This document shows, in pieces, positions 46,870-55,845 of a DNA stretch of 64,000 nucleotides (its first letter is position 1; every line of letters starts with the position of its first letter). The stretch comes from Moraxellaceae bacterium (GTDB lineage Bacteria; Pseudomonadota; Gammaproteobacteria; Pseudomonadales; Moraxellaceae), in contig SECL01000014.1 in the NCBI GenBank assembly GCA_004173455.1, forward strand, positions 1 through 64,000, in the 5' to 3' direction. Below the pieces are notes generated by a model. The model was not told the DNA's origin, did no database searches, and was given only the letters and a program-made list of their open reading frames with translations. The position numbers and the translations under genes are program-made.

Positions 46870-47619
46870 ATGGCACATACACTCATCAATCTGGGGCAAG
46901 GTTTCTGGAATATTCGTGGCGCGTTTCGAATTGGCGGCGTTATTGATGTGGGCACCCAGTGTTCACTGGTACAGCTCGATACAGGCCGGTTTATTTTTCT
47001 GGACAGTTATGAGTTAAGTGATGACGTGCGTGATCAAGTCATGGCATTAACCGATCAGGGACAAGCCGTGGAAGCGATTTTAAACTTGCATCCATTCCAT
47101 ACCCTGCACTGTGAAGCAATGGCGCGCGACTTTCCACAGGCGACATTGTATGGCTCAGTGCGGCATCAACGGCAATTGCCCGAGTTGCCTTGGTCACCAG
47201 ATCGGGTCGAAAGTGATGCCGTTGCGGCACGCTATCCAGAGCTTGAGTTTTCACTAACCCAAGGCATCGAATATATTTCGGCCAAACCTGCTGTGCATGC
47301 GGGTTCACTACTGGCCTATCATCCTGCCAGTAAAAGCCTGCATGTCGATGATACCTTTGCTGCTCCACCGCAAGGCGGCCTCATGGAAAAATTACTCCCC
47401 GAAATTTTTATCAGTCCAGCCACACGCCGCGCCTTAAAACCCGAAGCTGATGCTGCCGAGACCTACTGCAACTGGGTGACGCATATCGCGCATCAATGGC
47501 AGGATACCCAAAATTTTTGTGCTGCCCATTCTGGATTGGTACAGTTTAAATCAGGCGAGTTTCAACCCACGTTGCTGGCTGCCATTGAGCGTGCCCGACC
47601 CAAACTGCTGGCTAAATAA
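46870..47619 (+). CDS. Metallo-beta-lactamase-fold-like protein with a degenerate metal site
   Basis: 249 aa cytoplasmic protein. The N-terminal beta strands (FWNIRGAFRIGGVIDVGTQCSLVQLDTGRFIFLD) and the following NLHPFHTLHC match the MBL layout, where the zinc motif is HxHxDH. Here the histidines of HPFHTLH remain but the usual aspartate is missing. Later HAGSLLAYHPASKSLHVDD fits the second metal region. Catalysis is therefore doubtful. Start ATG 46870 is preceded by GAGGCAGCTAAACT. Confidence 0.6.
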   Translation: MAHTLINLGQGFWNIRGAFRIGGVIDVGTQCSLVQLDTGRFIFLDSYELSDDVRDQVMALTDQGQAVEAILNLHPFHTLHCEAMARDFPQATLYGSVRHQRQLPELPWSPDRVESDAVAARYPELEFSLTQGIEYISAKPAVHAGSLLAYHPASKSLHVDDTFAAPPQGGLMEKLLPEIFISPATRRALKPEADAAETYCNWVTHIAHQWQDTQNFCAAHSGLVQFKSGEFQPTLLAAIERARPKLLAK

Positions 47620-47790
47620 AGCTGCTCTCCAAGCTACAGGCCATGACTTTGCTCAGCAGTTCATATTTAGCCTATAAATAATGAATATCACTAAATCATG
47701 CTTATGCTGTAGCCGGCAGCGTGCTAAAACAGGTTAATCGCATGAGCTTATCAATAGCTGTTGCCACCCTTGATGTAGAGAGTATTTGCC

Positions 47791-48906
47791 ATGAATCATC
47801 CATCCGGCGCTGCGCATTATTCCCCTAAAACCCAGCAGTTCTTACAGCGGCTCGGCATTCAGCATCCTATTTTTTTAGCACCGATGGCTGGCACCAGCAC
47901 ACCTGAATTGGCAGCAGCCGTGAGTAACGCCGGCGGTCTGGGTTCACTGGGTCTTGCAACCTCCAGCGTGGCACAGGCACAGCAAGCTATTCAGCGCACC
48001 CGAGAACTGACCAGCCAGCCGTTTAATTGCAATTTCTTTTGTCATCAGCCGCCACAAGCCGATCCAGCCACCGAACAGGCATGGATCACCTATATGACGC
48101 CTTTTTTTAGCGCACTGGGTGGCACAGCGCCACACACATTAAAACCCGTCAATTTTACCTTTATTGATAATCAACCCTTGCTAGACATGCTGCTGCATGA
48201 AAAACCTGCCGTGGTGAGTTTTCATTTTGGCATTCCGACACCGGACGCAATCAGGCAATTGCAGCAGGCTGGTATTATTTTGCTGGCCTGCGCCACCAGC
48301 TTAGCCGAAGCGCAAATTATTCAAGCGGCGGGTCTCGATGCCATTGTGGCACAAGGCATAGAAGCGGGCGGACATCGCGGTATGTTTAATCGCGACTTTG
48401 ATCCGGCCATTAGCACGCATGATCTGGTGCGTCTGTTCACGGCGCATACCCATTTACCGATCATTGCCGCAGGCGGGATTATGGATGGTGCGGATATTCA
48501 GCAAGTATTGGCACTGGGTGCGTATGCCGCGCAACTGGGCACGGCTTTTGTGATTTGTGACGAATCTGCCGCCAATCCTACCTATCGAGAACGCCTGCAA
48601 GATCCAACGTTGCAAACCACCTATATTACCGCCAGCATTTCTGGGCGGCCGGCACGCGGCTTGATGAGCGCTTGGCACAGTCAGGTTGACCGGCCGGAAC
48701 GCCCTGCCTTAAGCAGTTATTCGTATATGTATGATCTGGCCAAGCAACTCAACGCGCTGGCAACAGGTCAAGGCAATCACGACTTTGCTGCTTACTGGGC
48801 AGGCAGCAATGTGGCACGCATCCGCAACCTTAATGCGACCGATCTTATGCAAACCCTGATTGATGAACTGCAAAGTGCCATCGCAACACGCTTTGATAAA
48901 ACCTAA
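47791..48906 (+). CDS. Nitronate monooxygenase (class I type)
   Basis: FMN-dependent TIM-barrel enzyme that oxidises nitronates such as propionate 3-nitronate. 371 aa. Family motifs: QHPIFLAPMAGTSTPELAAAVSNAGGLG at the N-terminus, the catalytic histidine in AQGIEAGGHRGMF, the phosphate-binding LPIIAAGGIMDGADI, and ALGAYAAQLGTAFV. Start follows GAGAGTATTTGCC. A more distant family member is encoded at 56.9 kb. Confidence 0.88.
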   Translation: MNHPSGAAHYSPKTQQFLQRLGIQHPIFLAPMAGTSTPELAAAVSNAGGLGSLGLATSSVAQAQQAIQRTRELTSQPFNCNFFCHQPPQADPATEQAWITYMTPFFSALGGTAPHTLKPVNFTFIDNQPLLDMLLHEKPAVVSFHFGIPTPDAIRQLQQAGIILLACATSLAEAQIIQAAGLDAIVAQGIEAGGHRGMFNRDFDPAISTHDLVRLFTAHTHLPIIAAGGIMDGADIQQVLALGAYAAQLGTAFVICDESAANPTYRERLQDPTLQTTYITASISGRPARGLMSAWHSQVDRPERPALSSYSYMYDLAKQLNALATGQGNHDFAAYWAGSNVARIRNLNATDLMQTLIDELQSAIATRFDKT

Positions 48907-48983
48907 ATAAACAACAGGCTTTATTTGAGAATCCAAGCAACAATAAATTCATGTAAGCCACTGGCTTAAACGAAAAAATCGGC

Positions 48984-49349
48984 TTAATAAATGGCGGCAG
49001 TAATCACTATTTCTAGCTTCCAGTCCGGATTGGCAAGCTGTGCTTGTACCGTGGCGCGTGGTGGTGGACTTTTTGGAGATACCCAAGCTCGCCACGCCTG
49101 ATTAAAACCCACATAATCCGCCATGTCCGCCAAAAAAATCTGACAGGATAAGATCCGGTGCTTGTCAGAGCCTGCTTCGGTCAGTAACTCATCAATCTGG
49201 GCAAATACGTCCTGTGCCTGCGCGGCAATATCGCCAACCTGCTGTCCTGTGGTATGACGAGGAACTTGTCCCGCCAGATAGACCACATCCTTATAAATGG
49301 TGACTTCGCAATAGCATTGACCCACATGCAGCCGTTTGATCTCTGACAT
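48984..49349 (-). CDS. RidA-family (YjgF/YER057c/UK114) protein
   Basis: 121 aa. RidA enzymes hydrolyse reactive imines and enamines; this subgroup's substrate is not known. The conserved arginine is in SPPPRATVQAQLA, and LAGQVPRHTTGQQVGDIAAQ and EIVITAAIY fit the family. Start ATG 49349 follows AAGGAAAGAAAA. Single gene. Confidence 0.85.
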   Translation of the reverse strand: MSEIKRLHVGQCYCEVTIYKDVVYLAGQVPRHTTGQQVGDIAAQAQDVFAQIDELLTEAGSDKHRILSCQIFLADMADYVGFNQAWRAWVSPKSPPPRATVQAQLANPDWKLEIVITAAIY

Positions 49350-49531
49350 TTTTCTTTCCTTGATCGTTCAATTGACAAGCAATCCGTTACTTATTAATTA
49401 GACATAGCAGGATTGATATTGCAAGCGCTGGATAACAAAACCATACATGCTTTTTTGGCAAACTATTGGCATAAACCTTGATGACCAATTAGGCTGAGTT
49501 GCCGCAACTTTATGGCCAAAACATACCCAAC

Positions 49532-49564
49532 AAAAAGGCCAGCTTATTCAAAGCCAGCCTTTTT
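49532..49564 (-). terminator. Terminator after purU
   Basis: AAAAAGGC and GCCTTTTT enclose a second GCTT-AAGC stem after a small internal loop, with a T-run on the minus strand. It lies 18 nt past the purU stop. Confidence 0.7.
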
Positions 49565-49581
49565 AAACCCATGACTCAATA

Positions 49582-50442
49582 TCAATCAAATACAATGGTC
49601 TTGTTGCCATGCACAATCACACGATCTTCCAGATGCCAGCGCACGGCACGCGCCAGTACATTACGCTCGACATCTTCACCCAGCTCACGCAAATCCGCCA
49701 CACTGTAGCGATGGCTTACCCGCTCAACATCCTGCTCAATAATTGGCCCCTGATCCAGCTCTGCCGTCACATAGTGCGCGGTAGCCCCAATCAGCTTAAC
49801 GCCCTTGTCATACGCCTGACGGTACGGATCTGCACCCACAAACGCAGGCAGGAATGAATGATGAATATTAATCACTTTCATCGGCCACTTTTCTACAAAG
49901 TCACTACTTAAAATCTGCATATAGCGCGCCAGCACCAGCAGATCGTTGCCTGCCATAATTTCATGGATTTGGGCTTCGGCTTCAGCCTTGTTGTCCTTGG
50001 TGACCTTAATCACGGTAAACGGAATACCAAAGCCCTCAACCGCCGCGCGCAAGTCTTCATGGTTGCTGACCACATGGGTGATCTCACACGGTAACAAGCC
50101 ACGCGCATGCCGCCACAGCAACTCCAGCATGGCATGATCATACTTGGACACCAAAATACCTACTTTTTTGATGTCACTCACCGCACTTAACTGCCATGTC
50201 ATCTCATAACGATCAGCCACGGTATCGGCAAAGGACTGGCTTAAACTGTCACGGCGCGCGGCCAGTTGATTGATTTCAAACTCAACCCGCATAAAATACG
50301 TGCCGCCCTGTGCTTCAGTCGCATATTGATCCAGCGCAGTAATATTGGCACCCTGATGATACAAAAATCCGGACACTGCCTGAACAATACCAGAGCGGTC
50401 AGCACAAGTGATCAAAAGGCGCGCGGTATTGGCCGTGGTCAT
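49582..50442 (-). CDS. purU: Formyltetrahydrofolate deformylase
   Basis: Releases formate from 10-formyl-THF, feeding PurT and balancing one-carbon pools. 286 aa. An ACT domain covers residues 5-85 (LLITCADRSGIVQAVSGFLY) and a formyltransferase-fold domain follows. The catalytic stretch is INIHHSFLPAFVGADPYRQA with Asn and His, then GATAHYVTAELDQGPIIEQD with the aspartate. Normal length. Confidence 0.96.
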   Translation of the reverse strand: MTTANTARLLITCADRSGIVQAVSGFLYHQGANITALDQYATEAQGGTYFMRVEFEINQLAARRDSLSQSFADTVADRYEMTWQLSAVSDIKKVGILVSKYDHAMLELLWRHARGLLPCEITHVVSNHEDLRAAVEGFGIPFTVIKVTKDNKAEAEAQIHEIMAGNDLLVLARYMQILSSDFVEKWPMKVINIHHSFLPAFVGADPYRQAYDKGVKLIGATAHYVTAELDQGPIIEQDVERVSHRYSVADLRELGEDVERNVLARAVRWHLEDRVIVHGNKTIVFD

Positions 50443-50551
50443 GTTAAAAATCCCATTTTGTGTTGTAGATCAATGCAAGCCAGCAAAAATAGCTGGCATT
50501 CTATCTGCTTTTAGGCAGGGCTTAAATATTTTTATGCCAGTTTGTTGCAAG

Positions 50552-51268
50552 TTATAATCCGGTACTGTTGTCTTTGCTGTCGTGCTGAACTCTGGTATGC
50601 GTAAACAGGCTTTCAAACAGTTCAGACTTGCCAATACTGTCCAGCAGCGTGTCATAAGCCTGCCGACTGTCACCAATCAGATATGGCCCTTCCAAAAACA
50701 CCATCTGGCGTAAGCCTTGCCAGATCCAGCGTTCATCCATGACACTGGCATGCGAAATATGCCCCGACATGTATAAAAAATTGCTCCAGTTGGTCAGCAC
50801 AATCCAGATATTGATAATCAGTGCTTCAATTTCAGACGGCGCAATTTTCATCAAACCGGCATCCACAAAGCCCTGATAAATCTGCTTGCCCTTTTCCATA
50901 ATCTGGCCGGCAAACTCTGGATACATTTGCTTGAAGTCTTCATTGGAATCCATCAGGTGATGAATATCACGGTGCAAAAACCGATACTTCCAGAGTTGCT
51001 GGCTTAACGACTGAAAATACTGAATCTTGTCCGCCACAGTGAGCTGACGATCATCCGGCATGCTCAATAGTGCAATAGTTTCTGCCTGATAGGTATCCAT
51101 CAACTCCTTGATAATCTCGGTTTTATTTCTAAAATGATAATACAAATTGCCGGGACTAATACCCATTTCAGCAGCAATATGATTGGTCGTGACGATACGT
51201 TCACCACGCTGGTTAAACAGCCCTAAACTGATCTGTAAAATCCGGTCTCGTGTCTTTAATGGCTTCAA
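50552..51268 (-). CDS. TetR-family repressor
   Basis: 238 aa. The N-terminal helix-turn-helix is RDRILQISLGLFNQRGERIVTTNHIAAEMGISPGNLYYHFRNKTEI, typical TetR. The ligand domain is unassigned. No in-frame ATG exists at the 5' end; the TTG at 51268 with AGGATGAG nine bases upstream is the likely start. It is divergent from an aldehyde dehydrogenase whose promoter holds a 7+7 bp inverted repeat, the probable operator. Confidence 0.88.
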   Translation of the reverse strand: MKPLKTRDRILQISLGLFNQRGERIVTTNHIAAEMGISPGNLYYHFRNKTEIIKELMDTYQAETIALLSMPDDRQLTVADKIQYFQSLSQQLWKYRFLHRDIHHLMDSNEDFKQMYPEFAGQIMEKGKQIYQGFVDAGLMKIAPSEIEALIINIWIVLTNWSNFLYMSGHISHASVMDERWIWQGLRQMVFLEGPYLIGDSRQAYDTLLDSIGKSELFESLFTHTRVQHDSKDNSTGL

Positions 51269-51328
51269 AATAGCTCATCCTGATTGCAATTGAATAACCT
51301 TTAAACCTGACGGTTCATCAAAAACCTA

Positions 51329-51357
51329 TTGACACTTTAGAGCAATTACTCTAAAAA
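51329..51357 (+). promoter_or_regulatory. Aldehyde dehydrogenase promoter with an embedded TetR-type operator
   Basis: TTGACA and TAAAAA lie 17 bp apart. The spacer holds TTTAGAG-CAATTA-CTCTAAA (51336-51355), a perfect 7-bp inverted repeat, running into the -10 box. A repressor bound there would block polymerase. The adjacent TetR gene is the obvious candidate. Confidence 0.7.
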
Positions 51358-51396
51358 TCAACTTATCTTAAATAATATCTGGCTTCACGTCCTATT

Positions 51397-52848
51397 ATGA
51401 ATAGCTTGTCCTCTCCTGTCAGCGTACAAAGCAGCTTGCCACCCGAAATTCAACATATGCATGATGCACTGGCCGCCCAAAAGACTGCCTACGCCCAAAA
51501 TCCTGTGCCTTCTGCGCATGAGCGCATTGAGCGTCTTGCCCGCTTGCGCCGTACGCTGGTGAAATATCAGGACGAAATGGCCAATGCTATTTCCGAAGAT
51601 TTTGGCAATCGCTCCATTCATGAAACCAAAATTGGCGAAATCATGACCTGCCTTGAGCAGTGTACCTATTACAGCAAACACCTGACCAGCTGGATGAAAC
51701 CCTCCAAGCGCCATGTGTCTGCTATTCACCAGCCTGCCAAAGCGTGGGTACAATACCAGCCGCTGGGCGTGATTGGTATTATGGCACCGTGGAATTATCC
51801 ATTGATTTTGTCAGTAGGCCCGCTGATTTGTGCATTGGCTTCCGGTAATCACGCCATGCTCAAAATCTCCAGCGCCTCCAAAGCCTTTGGCAAAGTGCTG
51901 GAACGTGCACTGGCCGAAGTATTCCCCAATGATCTGGTGACTGTCATTAATGGCGGCGGTGCAATTTCCGATGCGTTTTGTCGTTTGCCGTTTAACCAGA
52001 TTATTTTTACCGGTTCCATTCCGGTCGGCAAAACGGTGATGGCGGCTGCGGCTGAAAATCTGGTGCCGGTTATTCTGGAACTGGGCGGCAAGTCTCCTGC
52101 GATTGTGCATCCGTCCATGTCACTTAAAGATGCGGCCGAACGTCTTGCGGCTGGCAAATTCTGGAACGCTGGCCAGACCTGCGTGGCACCGGATTACTTG
52201 TTCCTGCCGCGTGGCCGTACCCGTGAATTTGTGGCACACATGCGCCATTTTGCCACGCACATGTATCCTAGCCTGCGCAACAACCCGGATTACACCAGCA
52301 TCGTTAATGACAAGCAGTATAATCGCATTCAGGGTTATCTGGACGATGCACGCGAGCAAGGTGCCGAGTTTTTTGAATTCAACCCGGCCAATGAAGAATT
52401 AAGCAGCGTACGCAAGATTGCCCCAACGCTGGTGACCAATGTAACCCCTGATATGGACTTGTGCCAGCAGGAAATATTTGGCCCTATACTGCCGATCATT
52501 GAATACGATGACATTGATGAAACCATTAGCTATATCAATGCCCGTCCGCGTCCATTAGCCCTGTATTATTTTGATTATGATGCCGACCGTGCCGAATACA
52601 TGGCGCGTCGTACCCATTCTGGCCACTTTGGGATTAACCAAGTGCTCACGCATGTGGCACAGGATGACCTGCCCTTTGGTGGTGTGGGTGCATCCGGCAT
52701 GGGCAAATATCATGGTGAAGAAGGCTTTTACAACATGAGCAATGCACGCTCAGTCATGGTCAAACCGCGTTTTTATGCGCTAAAAATGATTTTGCCGCCA
52801 TTTGGTAAGCCAATTCACAAAATCCTGTTCAAGACTATGCTGCGCTAA
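51397..52848 (+). CDS. Aldehyde dehydrogenase, coniferyl/long-chain type
   Basis: 483 aa NAD(P)-dependent enzyme. Family features: IMAPWNYPLILSVGPLICAL (cofactor binding), the glutamate in ILELGGKSPAIV, the catalytic cysteine in NAGQTCVAPDYLF, and QEIFGPILPIIEYDD. It resembles coniferyl aldehyde dehydrogenase (CalB-like) and the long-chain aldehyde dehydrogenases of alkane-using Acinetobacter; which substrate it uses cannot be read. Regulated by the divergent TetR protein, by inference. The ATG at 51397 has a weak ribosome binding site. Confidence 0.9.
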   Translation: MNSLSSPVSVQSSLPPEIQHMHDALAAQKTAYAQNPVPSAHERIERLARLRRTLVKYQDEMANAISEDFGNRSIHETKIGEIMTCLEQCTYYSKHLTSWMKPSKRHVSAIHQPAKAWVQYQPLGVIGIMAPWNYPLILSVGPLICALASGNHAMLKISSASKAFGKVLERALAEVFPNDLVTVINGGGAISDAFCRLPFNQIIFTGSIPVGKTVMAAAAENLVPVILELGGKSPAIVHPSMSLKDAAERLAAGKFWNAGQTCVAPDYLFLPRGRTREFVAHMRHFATHMYPSLRNNPDYTSIVNDKQYNRIQGYLDDAREQGAEFFEFNPANEELSSVRKIAPTLVTNVTPDMDLCQQEIFGPILPIIEYDDIDETISYINARPRPLALYYFDYDADRAEYMARRTHSGHFGINQVLTHVAQDDLPFGGVGASGMGKYHGEEGFYNMSNARSVMVKPRFYALKMILPPFGKPIHKILFKTMLR

Positions 52849-52902
52849 ACAACTGGCCTACAAGGACTACAGAATTAAAAATGGTTTTTGTCGGCTTTTG
52901 AC

Positions 52903-52938
52903 TTGTGCTGGGGGCGTTTTTTTGATATAAAACGCCCC
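52903..52938 (+). promoter_or_regulatory. rpmB promoter overlapping a 10-bp inverted repeat
   Basis: TTGTGC and TATAAA are 17 bp apart (52903-52931). GGGGCGTTTT and AAAACGCCCC (52911-52938) form a perfect 10-bp inverted repeat over the spacer and -10. It could instead be a weak terminator of the upstream aldehyde dehydrogenase, but its T-tail is poor. Confidence 0.5.
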
Positions 52939-53008
52939 TTGAATTTAATCAACCACTTTTTTGATATGAAAGGCCTCCGACATTGTGGCCTGATCAATGG
53001 AGTTTACC

Positions 53009-53245
53009 ATGTCTAAGGTTTGCCAAGTTACCGGCAAGCGTCCAGTCGTTGGCAACAACGTCTCGCACGCCAACAACAAAACCAAACGCCGGTTCGAGCC
53101 GAACCTGCATCACCACCGTTTTTGGGTTGAAAGCGAAAAGCGTTTTGTACGCCTACGTTTAACCCCTAAAGGTATGCGTATTATCGACAAATTGGGCATC
53201 GACAAGGTTCTTGTTAACCTGCGTGCTCAAGGTCAAAAGATCTAA
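53009..53245 (+). CDS. rpmB: 50S ribosomal protein L28
   Basis: 78 aa from [23 protein letters not shown], a diagnostic start. The track begins four codons earlier, but ATG 53009 follows GGAGTTTACC and gives the family N-terminus. It is followed by rpmG, 12 nt downstream, the standard rpmBG pair. Confidence 0.98.
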   Translation: MSKVCQVTGKRPVVGNNVSHANNKTKRRFEPNLHHHRFWVESEKRFVRLRLTPKGMRIIDKLGIDKVLVNLRAQGQKI

Positions 53246-53257
53246 GGAGCCCTAGTC

Positions 53258-53413
53258 ATGCGCGATAAGATTCGTCTCGTGTCTTCTGCTGGTACTGGTT
53301 ATTTTTACACTACCACCAAAAACAAACGTACTATGCCTGAGAAAATGGAGATCAAAAAATTTGATCCGAAAATTCGTCAGCACGTTATTTTCAAAGAAGC
53401 TAAAATCAAATAA
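53258..53413 (+). CDS. rpmG: 50S ribosomal protein L33
   Basis: 51 aa, too short for the ORF track. Translation reads [20 protein letters not shown] and continues [20 protein letters not shown] to VIFKEAKIK, all typical of zinc-free L33. Start ATG 53258 follows AAGGAGCCCTAGTC. Co-transcribed with rpmB, with a strong terminator 14 nt beyond its stop. Confidence 0.97.
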
Positions 53414-53427
53414 TTGGTTTTTGCCTC

Positions 53428-53462
53428 AAAAAAAACGGTTCTTCATTGAACCGTTTTTTTTT
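53428..53462 (+). terminator. Terminator after rpmBG
   Basis: AAAAAAAACGGTTC, loop TTCATT, GAACCGTTTTTTTT. Perfect long stem with a T-tract. Confidence 0.92.
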
Positions 53463-53540
53463 ACATTTTTTTTAGCTAATTTCGGCTGCTTTGCTACAAT
53501 TTTTGCATGCTTTTATTACTATCAAAATAAGTACTGATTG

Positions 53541-53553
53541 ATCACAGTGTGAT
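53541..53553. promoter_or_regulatory. ATCACA-G-TGTGAT palindrome upstream of the antiporter gene
   Basis: A perfect 6+1+6 palindrome about 70 bp upstream of the antiporter start. The half-site order is the reverse of a CRP site, so it is not a canonical Vfr box. A different operator or chance are both possible. Confidence 0.25.
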
Positions 53554-53621
53554 TGCAGATTATTAATTTTTTTAAATGGGTTTGAGCCATTTTTTCGGGC
53601 TGTCTTTTTTGGGAGAAACTG

Positions 53622-55358
53622 GTGCCGCATGAAGTTGATCTGATTATTTTACTGGCTGTGGGTTTTGGACTGGCGCTGGTGTTTGGCTATCTGGCGGCAC
53701 GATTGCGCCTGCCACCCTTGATTGGCTACCTGATTGCCGGAATTATCATTAGCCCCAATACACCCGGCGTGGTGGGTGACATTGCTTTGGCCAACCAGCT
53801 TGCTGAACTCGGCGTGATGTTCTTGATGTTTGGCGTCGGTATGCATTTTTCGTTATCAGATTTACTGGCGGTACGCCGCATTGCCCTACCCGGTGCCATG
53901 CTGCAAATCGCTGTGGCTACCCTAATGGGGATGGGTGTCACCCTGTGGTGGGGCTGGAGCTTTGGGGCGGCACTGGTGTTTGGTTTGAGCCTATCGTGCG
54001 CCAGTACCGTAGTGCTATTGCGGGCACTGGGTGATCGTGGACTGCTGGAATCCGTCAATGGCAAGATTGCAGTCGGCTGGTTGCTGGTAGAAGATCTGGT
54101 CATGGTGCTGGTGCTGGTGTTGCTGCCAGCGACGGCTACGTTACTTGGAGGTGTTGCCCCTGTACAAGCTGGCCATGCAGCCGGTGAACAAAATATCTGG
54201 CTCACCCTGTTGTTGACCCTGCTCAAGGTATCGGCATTTATTGCCTTTATGCTCATCGTGGGTAAACGGCTGATTCCCAAGATCATGCTGCTGGTGGCGC
54301 GGATTGGCTCACGGGAGCTGTTTACCCTAACGGTGGTAGCATCTGCCGTTACCATTGCTTATGGCTCATATGTGCTGTTTGGTGTGTCCATGGCGCTGGG
54401 TGCATTCTTTGCCGGCATGGTGGTGAAAGAGTCTGACTTTAGCCATCGCGCCGAGGAAGAAACCCTACCGCTGCGTGAAATTTTTTCGATCCTGTTTTTT
54501 GTGTCGGTTGGTATGCTGTTTAATCCCAGTATTGTGCTCGAACAGCCGCTACAGATTCTGGCAGTGGTAGCCATTATTATGCTGGGTAAAACACTGGCAG
54601 CCATGGCACTGGTGCTGTTTTTTCGCTATCCCCTCAATACCGCACTTACGGTTGGTGCGTCTTTGGCTCAAATTGGCGAGTTTTCATTTATTCTGGCCAC
54701 ACTGGGTCTATCGCTTAAATTGATTACCCCAGAAGCACAAAACCTGATTCTGGCGGGCGCGCTGATTTCCATTACGTTAAATGCGTTTATGTTTACTGCC
54801 ATTGAACCAGTACAACGTTGGGTACGCGCCCGCTCACATCTGGCACGCCTGCTGGAACGCAGTGGTGATCCGCTGGCCATGCTACCCGATGAGGTAGATC
54901 AATCCTACCTGAAAAATCAGGTGGTGATGGTGGGTTATGGTGAGGTCGGTCGCCGTATTGCCAAATCGCTCTATCAGCAAAATATCCGCGTGGTAATAGC
55001 CGAAGAAAACCGTGAAATTGTCGAAAAGCTGCGTCAAAAAGGTGTTGCCGCCGTTTCCGGTAACGCCACTGAACCTGCCGTGCTGATTCAGGCGCATATC
55101 ATGCATGCTCGCCTGCTGGTAGTATCGCCCATGGATATTTTGTATGTGCGCCGCATGGCCGAAATTGCGCGCCAGCTCAATCCCAATATTGAAATTATGC
55201 TGTGTGCTGAAAGTATTGAGGAAGCCAAGATACTGGAACAGGAAAATATTGGTCGTGTGTATTATGCCAAGCAGGAAATGGCCAGCAATATGACCCATCA
55301 TATTATGGTACAAATGGGTTTTGATGAACGTGAAAATGCGTCAAAAACCGCCCATTAA
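53622..55358 (+). CDS. ybaL: Monovalent cation:proton antiporter-2 family protein, YbaL/Kef type
   Basis: 578 aa inner-membrane protein. About 12 helices (residues 5-390) form the CPA2 exchanger, with LLRALGDRGLL and GWLLVEDLVMVLVLVLLP containing the conserved acidic residue. A TrkA-N/RCK nucleotide-binding domain follows from about 425 (NQVVMVGYGEVGRRIAKSLY). Length and the absence of a C-terminal extension fit YbaL more than KefC. A GTG start at 53622 with GGGAGA upstream is used. Substrate (K+ or Na+) is not shown. Confidence 0.85.
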   Translation: MPHEVDLIILLAVGFGLALVFGYLAARLRLPPLIGYLIAGIIISPNTPGVVGDIALANQLAELGVMFLMFGVGMHFSLSDLLAVRRIALPGAMLQIAVATLMGMGVTLWWGWSFGAALVFGLSLSCASTVVLLRALGDRGLLESVNGKIAVGWLLVEDLVMVLVLVLLPATATLLGGVAPVQAGHAAGEQNIWLTLLLTLLKVSAFIAFMLIVGKRLIPKIMLLVARIGSRELFTLTVVASAVTIAYGSYVLFGVSMALGAFFAGMVVKESDFSHRAEEETLPLREIFSILFFVSVGMLFNPSIVLEQPLQILAVVAIIMLGKTLAAMALVLFFRYPLNTALTVGASLAQIGEFSFILATLGLSLKLITPEAQNLILAGALISITLNAFMFTAIEPVQRWVRARSHLARLLERSGDPLAMLPDEVDQSYLKNQVVMVGYGEVGRRIAKSLYQQNIRVVIAEENREIVEKLRQKGVAAVSGNATEPAVLIQAHIMHARLLVVSPMDILYVRRMAEIARQLNPNIEIMLCAESIEEAKILEQENIGRVYYAKQEMASNMTHHIMVQMGFDERENASKTAH

Positions 55359-55429
55359 ATCAGGGTAAATATGGGCTGCCATGCAGTCCTTTATGGTCGT
55401 TTAAAAACCCCTAAACAATGGGTGGCTAT

Positions 55430-55468
55430 AAAAAAGAGCGCCTCCATAACCGAGAAGCGCTCTTTTTT
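55430..55468 (+). terminator. Terminator after the antiporter gene
   Basis: AAAAAAGAGCGC and GCGCTCTTTTTT form a perfect 12-bp stem with a 15-nt loop. It also suits the convergent small gene at 55564. Confidence 0.88.
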
Positions 55469-55563
55469 ATATTGCTAATAACTTTTAATTTATCTTTCTA
55501 CTCGGATCTTATCCTAAGCAATAAGACCTGAGCATAAGCTCATATCAATTGAGCTAAAGACTC

Positions 55564-55845
55564 TTAACTGTGATGGGCAGGCTCGACATCAAACACCTCA
55601 GCATGCCAACGTGCAGCCTGTTGTTCCATCAGCATATGAATTGCAGACTGAATCATGTGCTGTCCCAGTGCCTGAGTGCTATCACCTAGCGCTGCTTGCA
55701 CCTGATCTGAAAACTTAATGCTGACTAATGGCTCACTGTCACTACCAGACGGCCGCAGCACCAGCTCACCATCGGCCTGCTGTACCAGTTCCAGCACGGT
55801 TTCGGTTGATTTCAGCAAATCTTTCATTTTTTCAATTGAAGCCAT
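55564..55845 (-). CDS. Small conserved-looking cytoplasmic protein, unknown
   Basis: 93 aa, MASIEKMKDLLKSTETVLEL at the start and EVFDVEPAHHS at the end. No signal peptide, helix or cysteine. The composition is acidic, and a good ribosome binding site (AGGGGAAAAGATA) precedes ATG 55845, so I take it as real. No family recognised. Single gene, convergent with the antiporter. Confidence 0.65.
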   Translation of the reverse strand: MASIEKMKDLLKSTETVLELVQQADGELVLRPSGSDSEPLVSIKFSDQVQAALGDSTQALGQHMIQSAIHMLMEQQAARWHAEVFDVEPAHHS

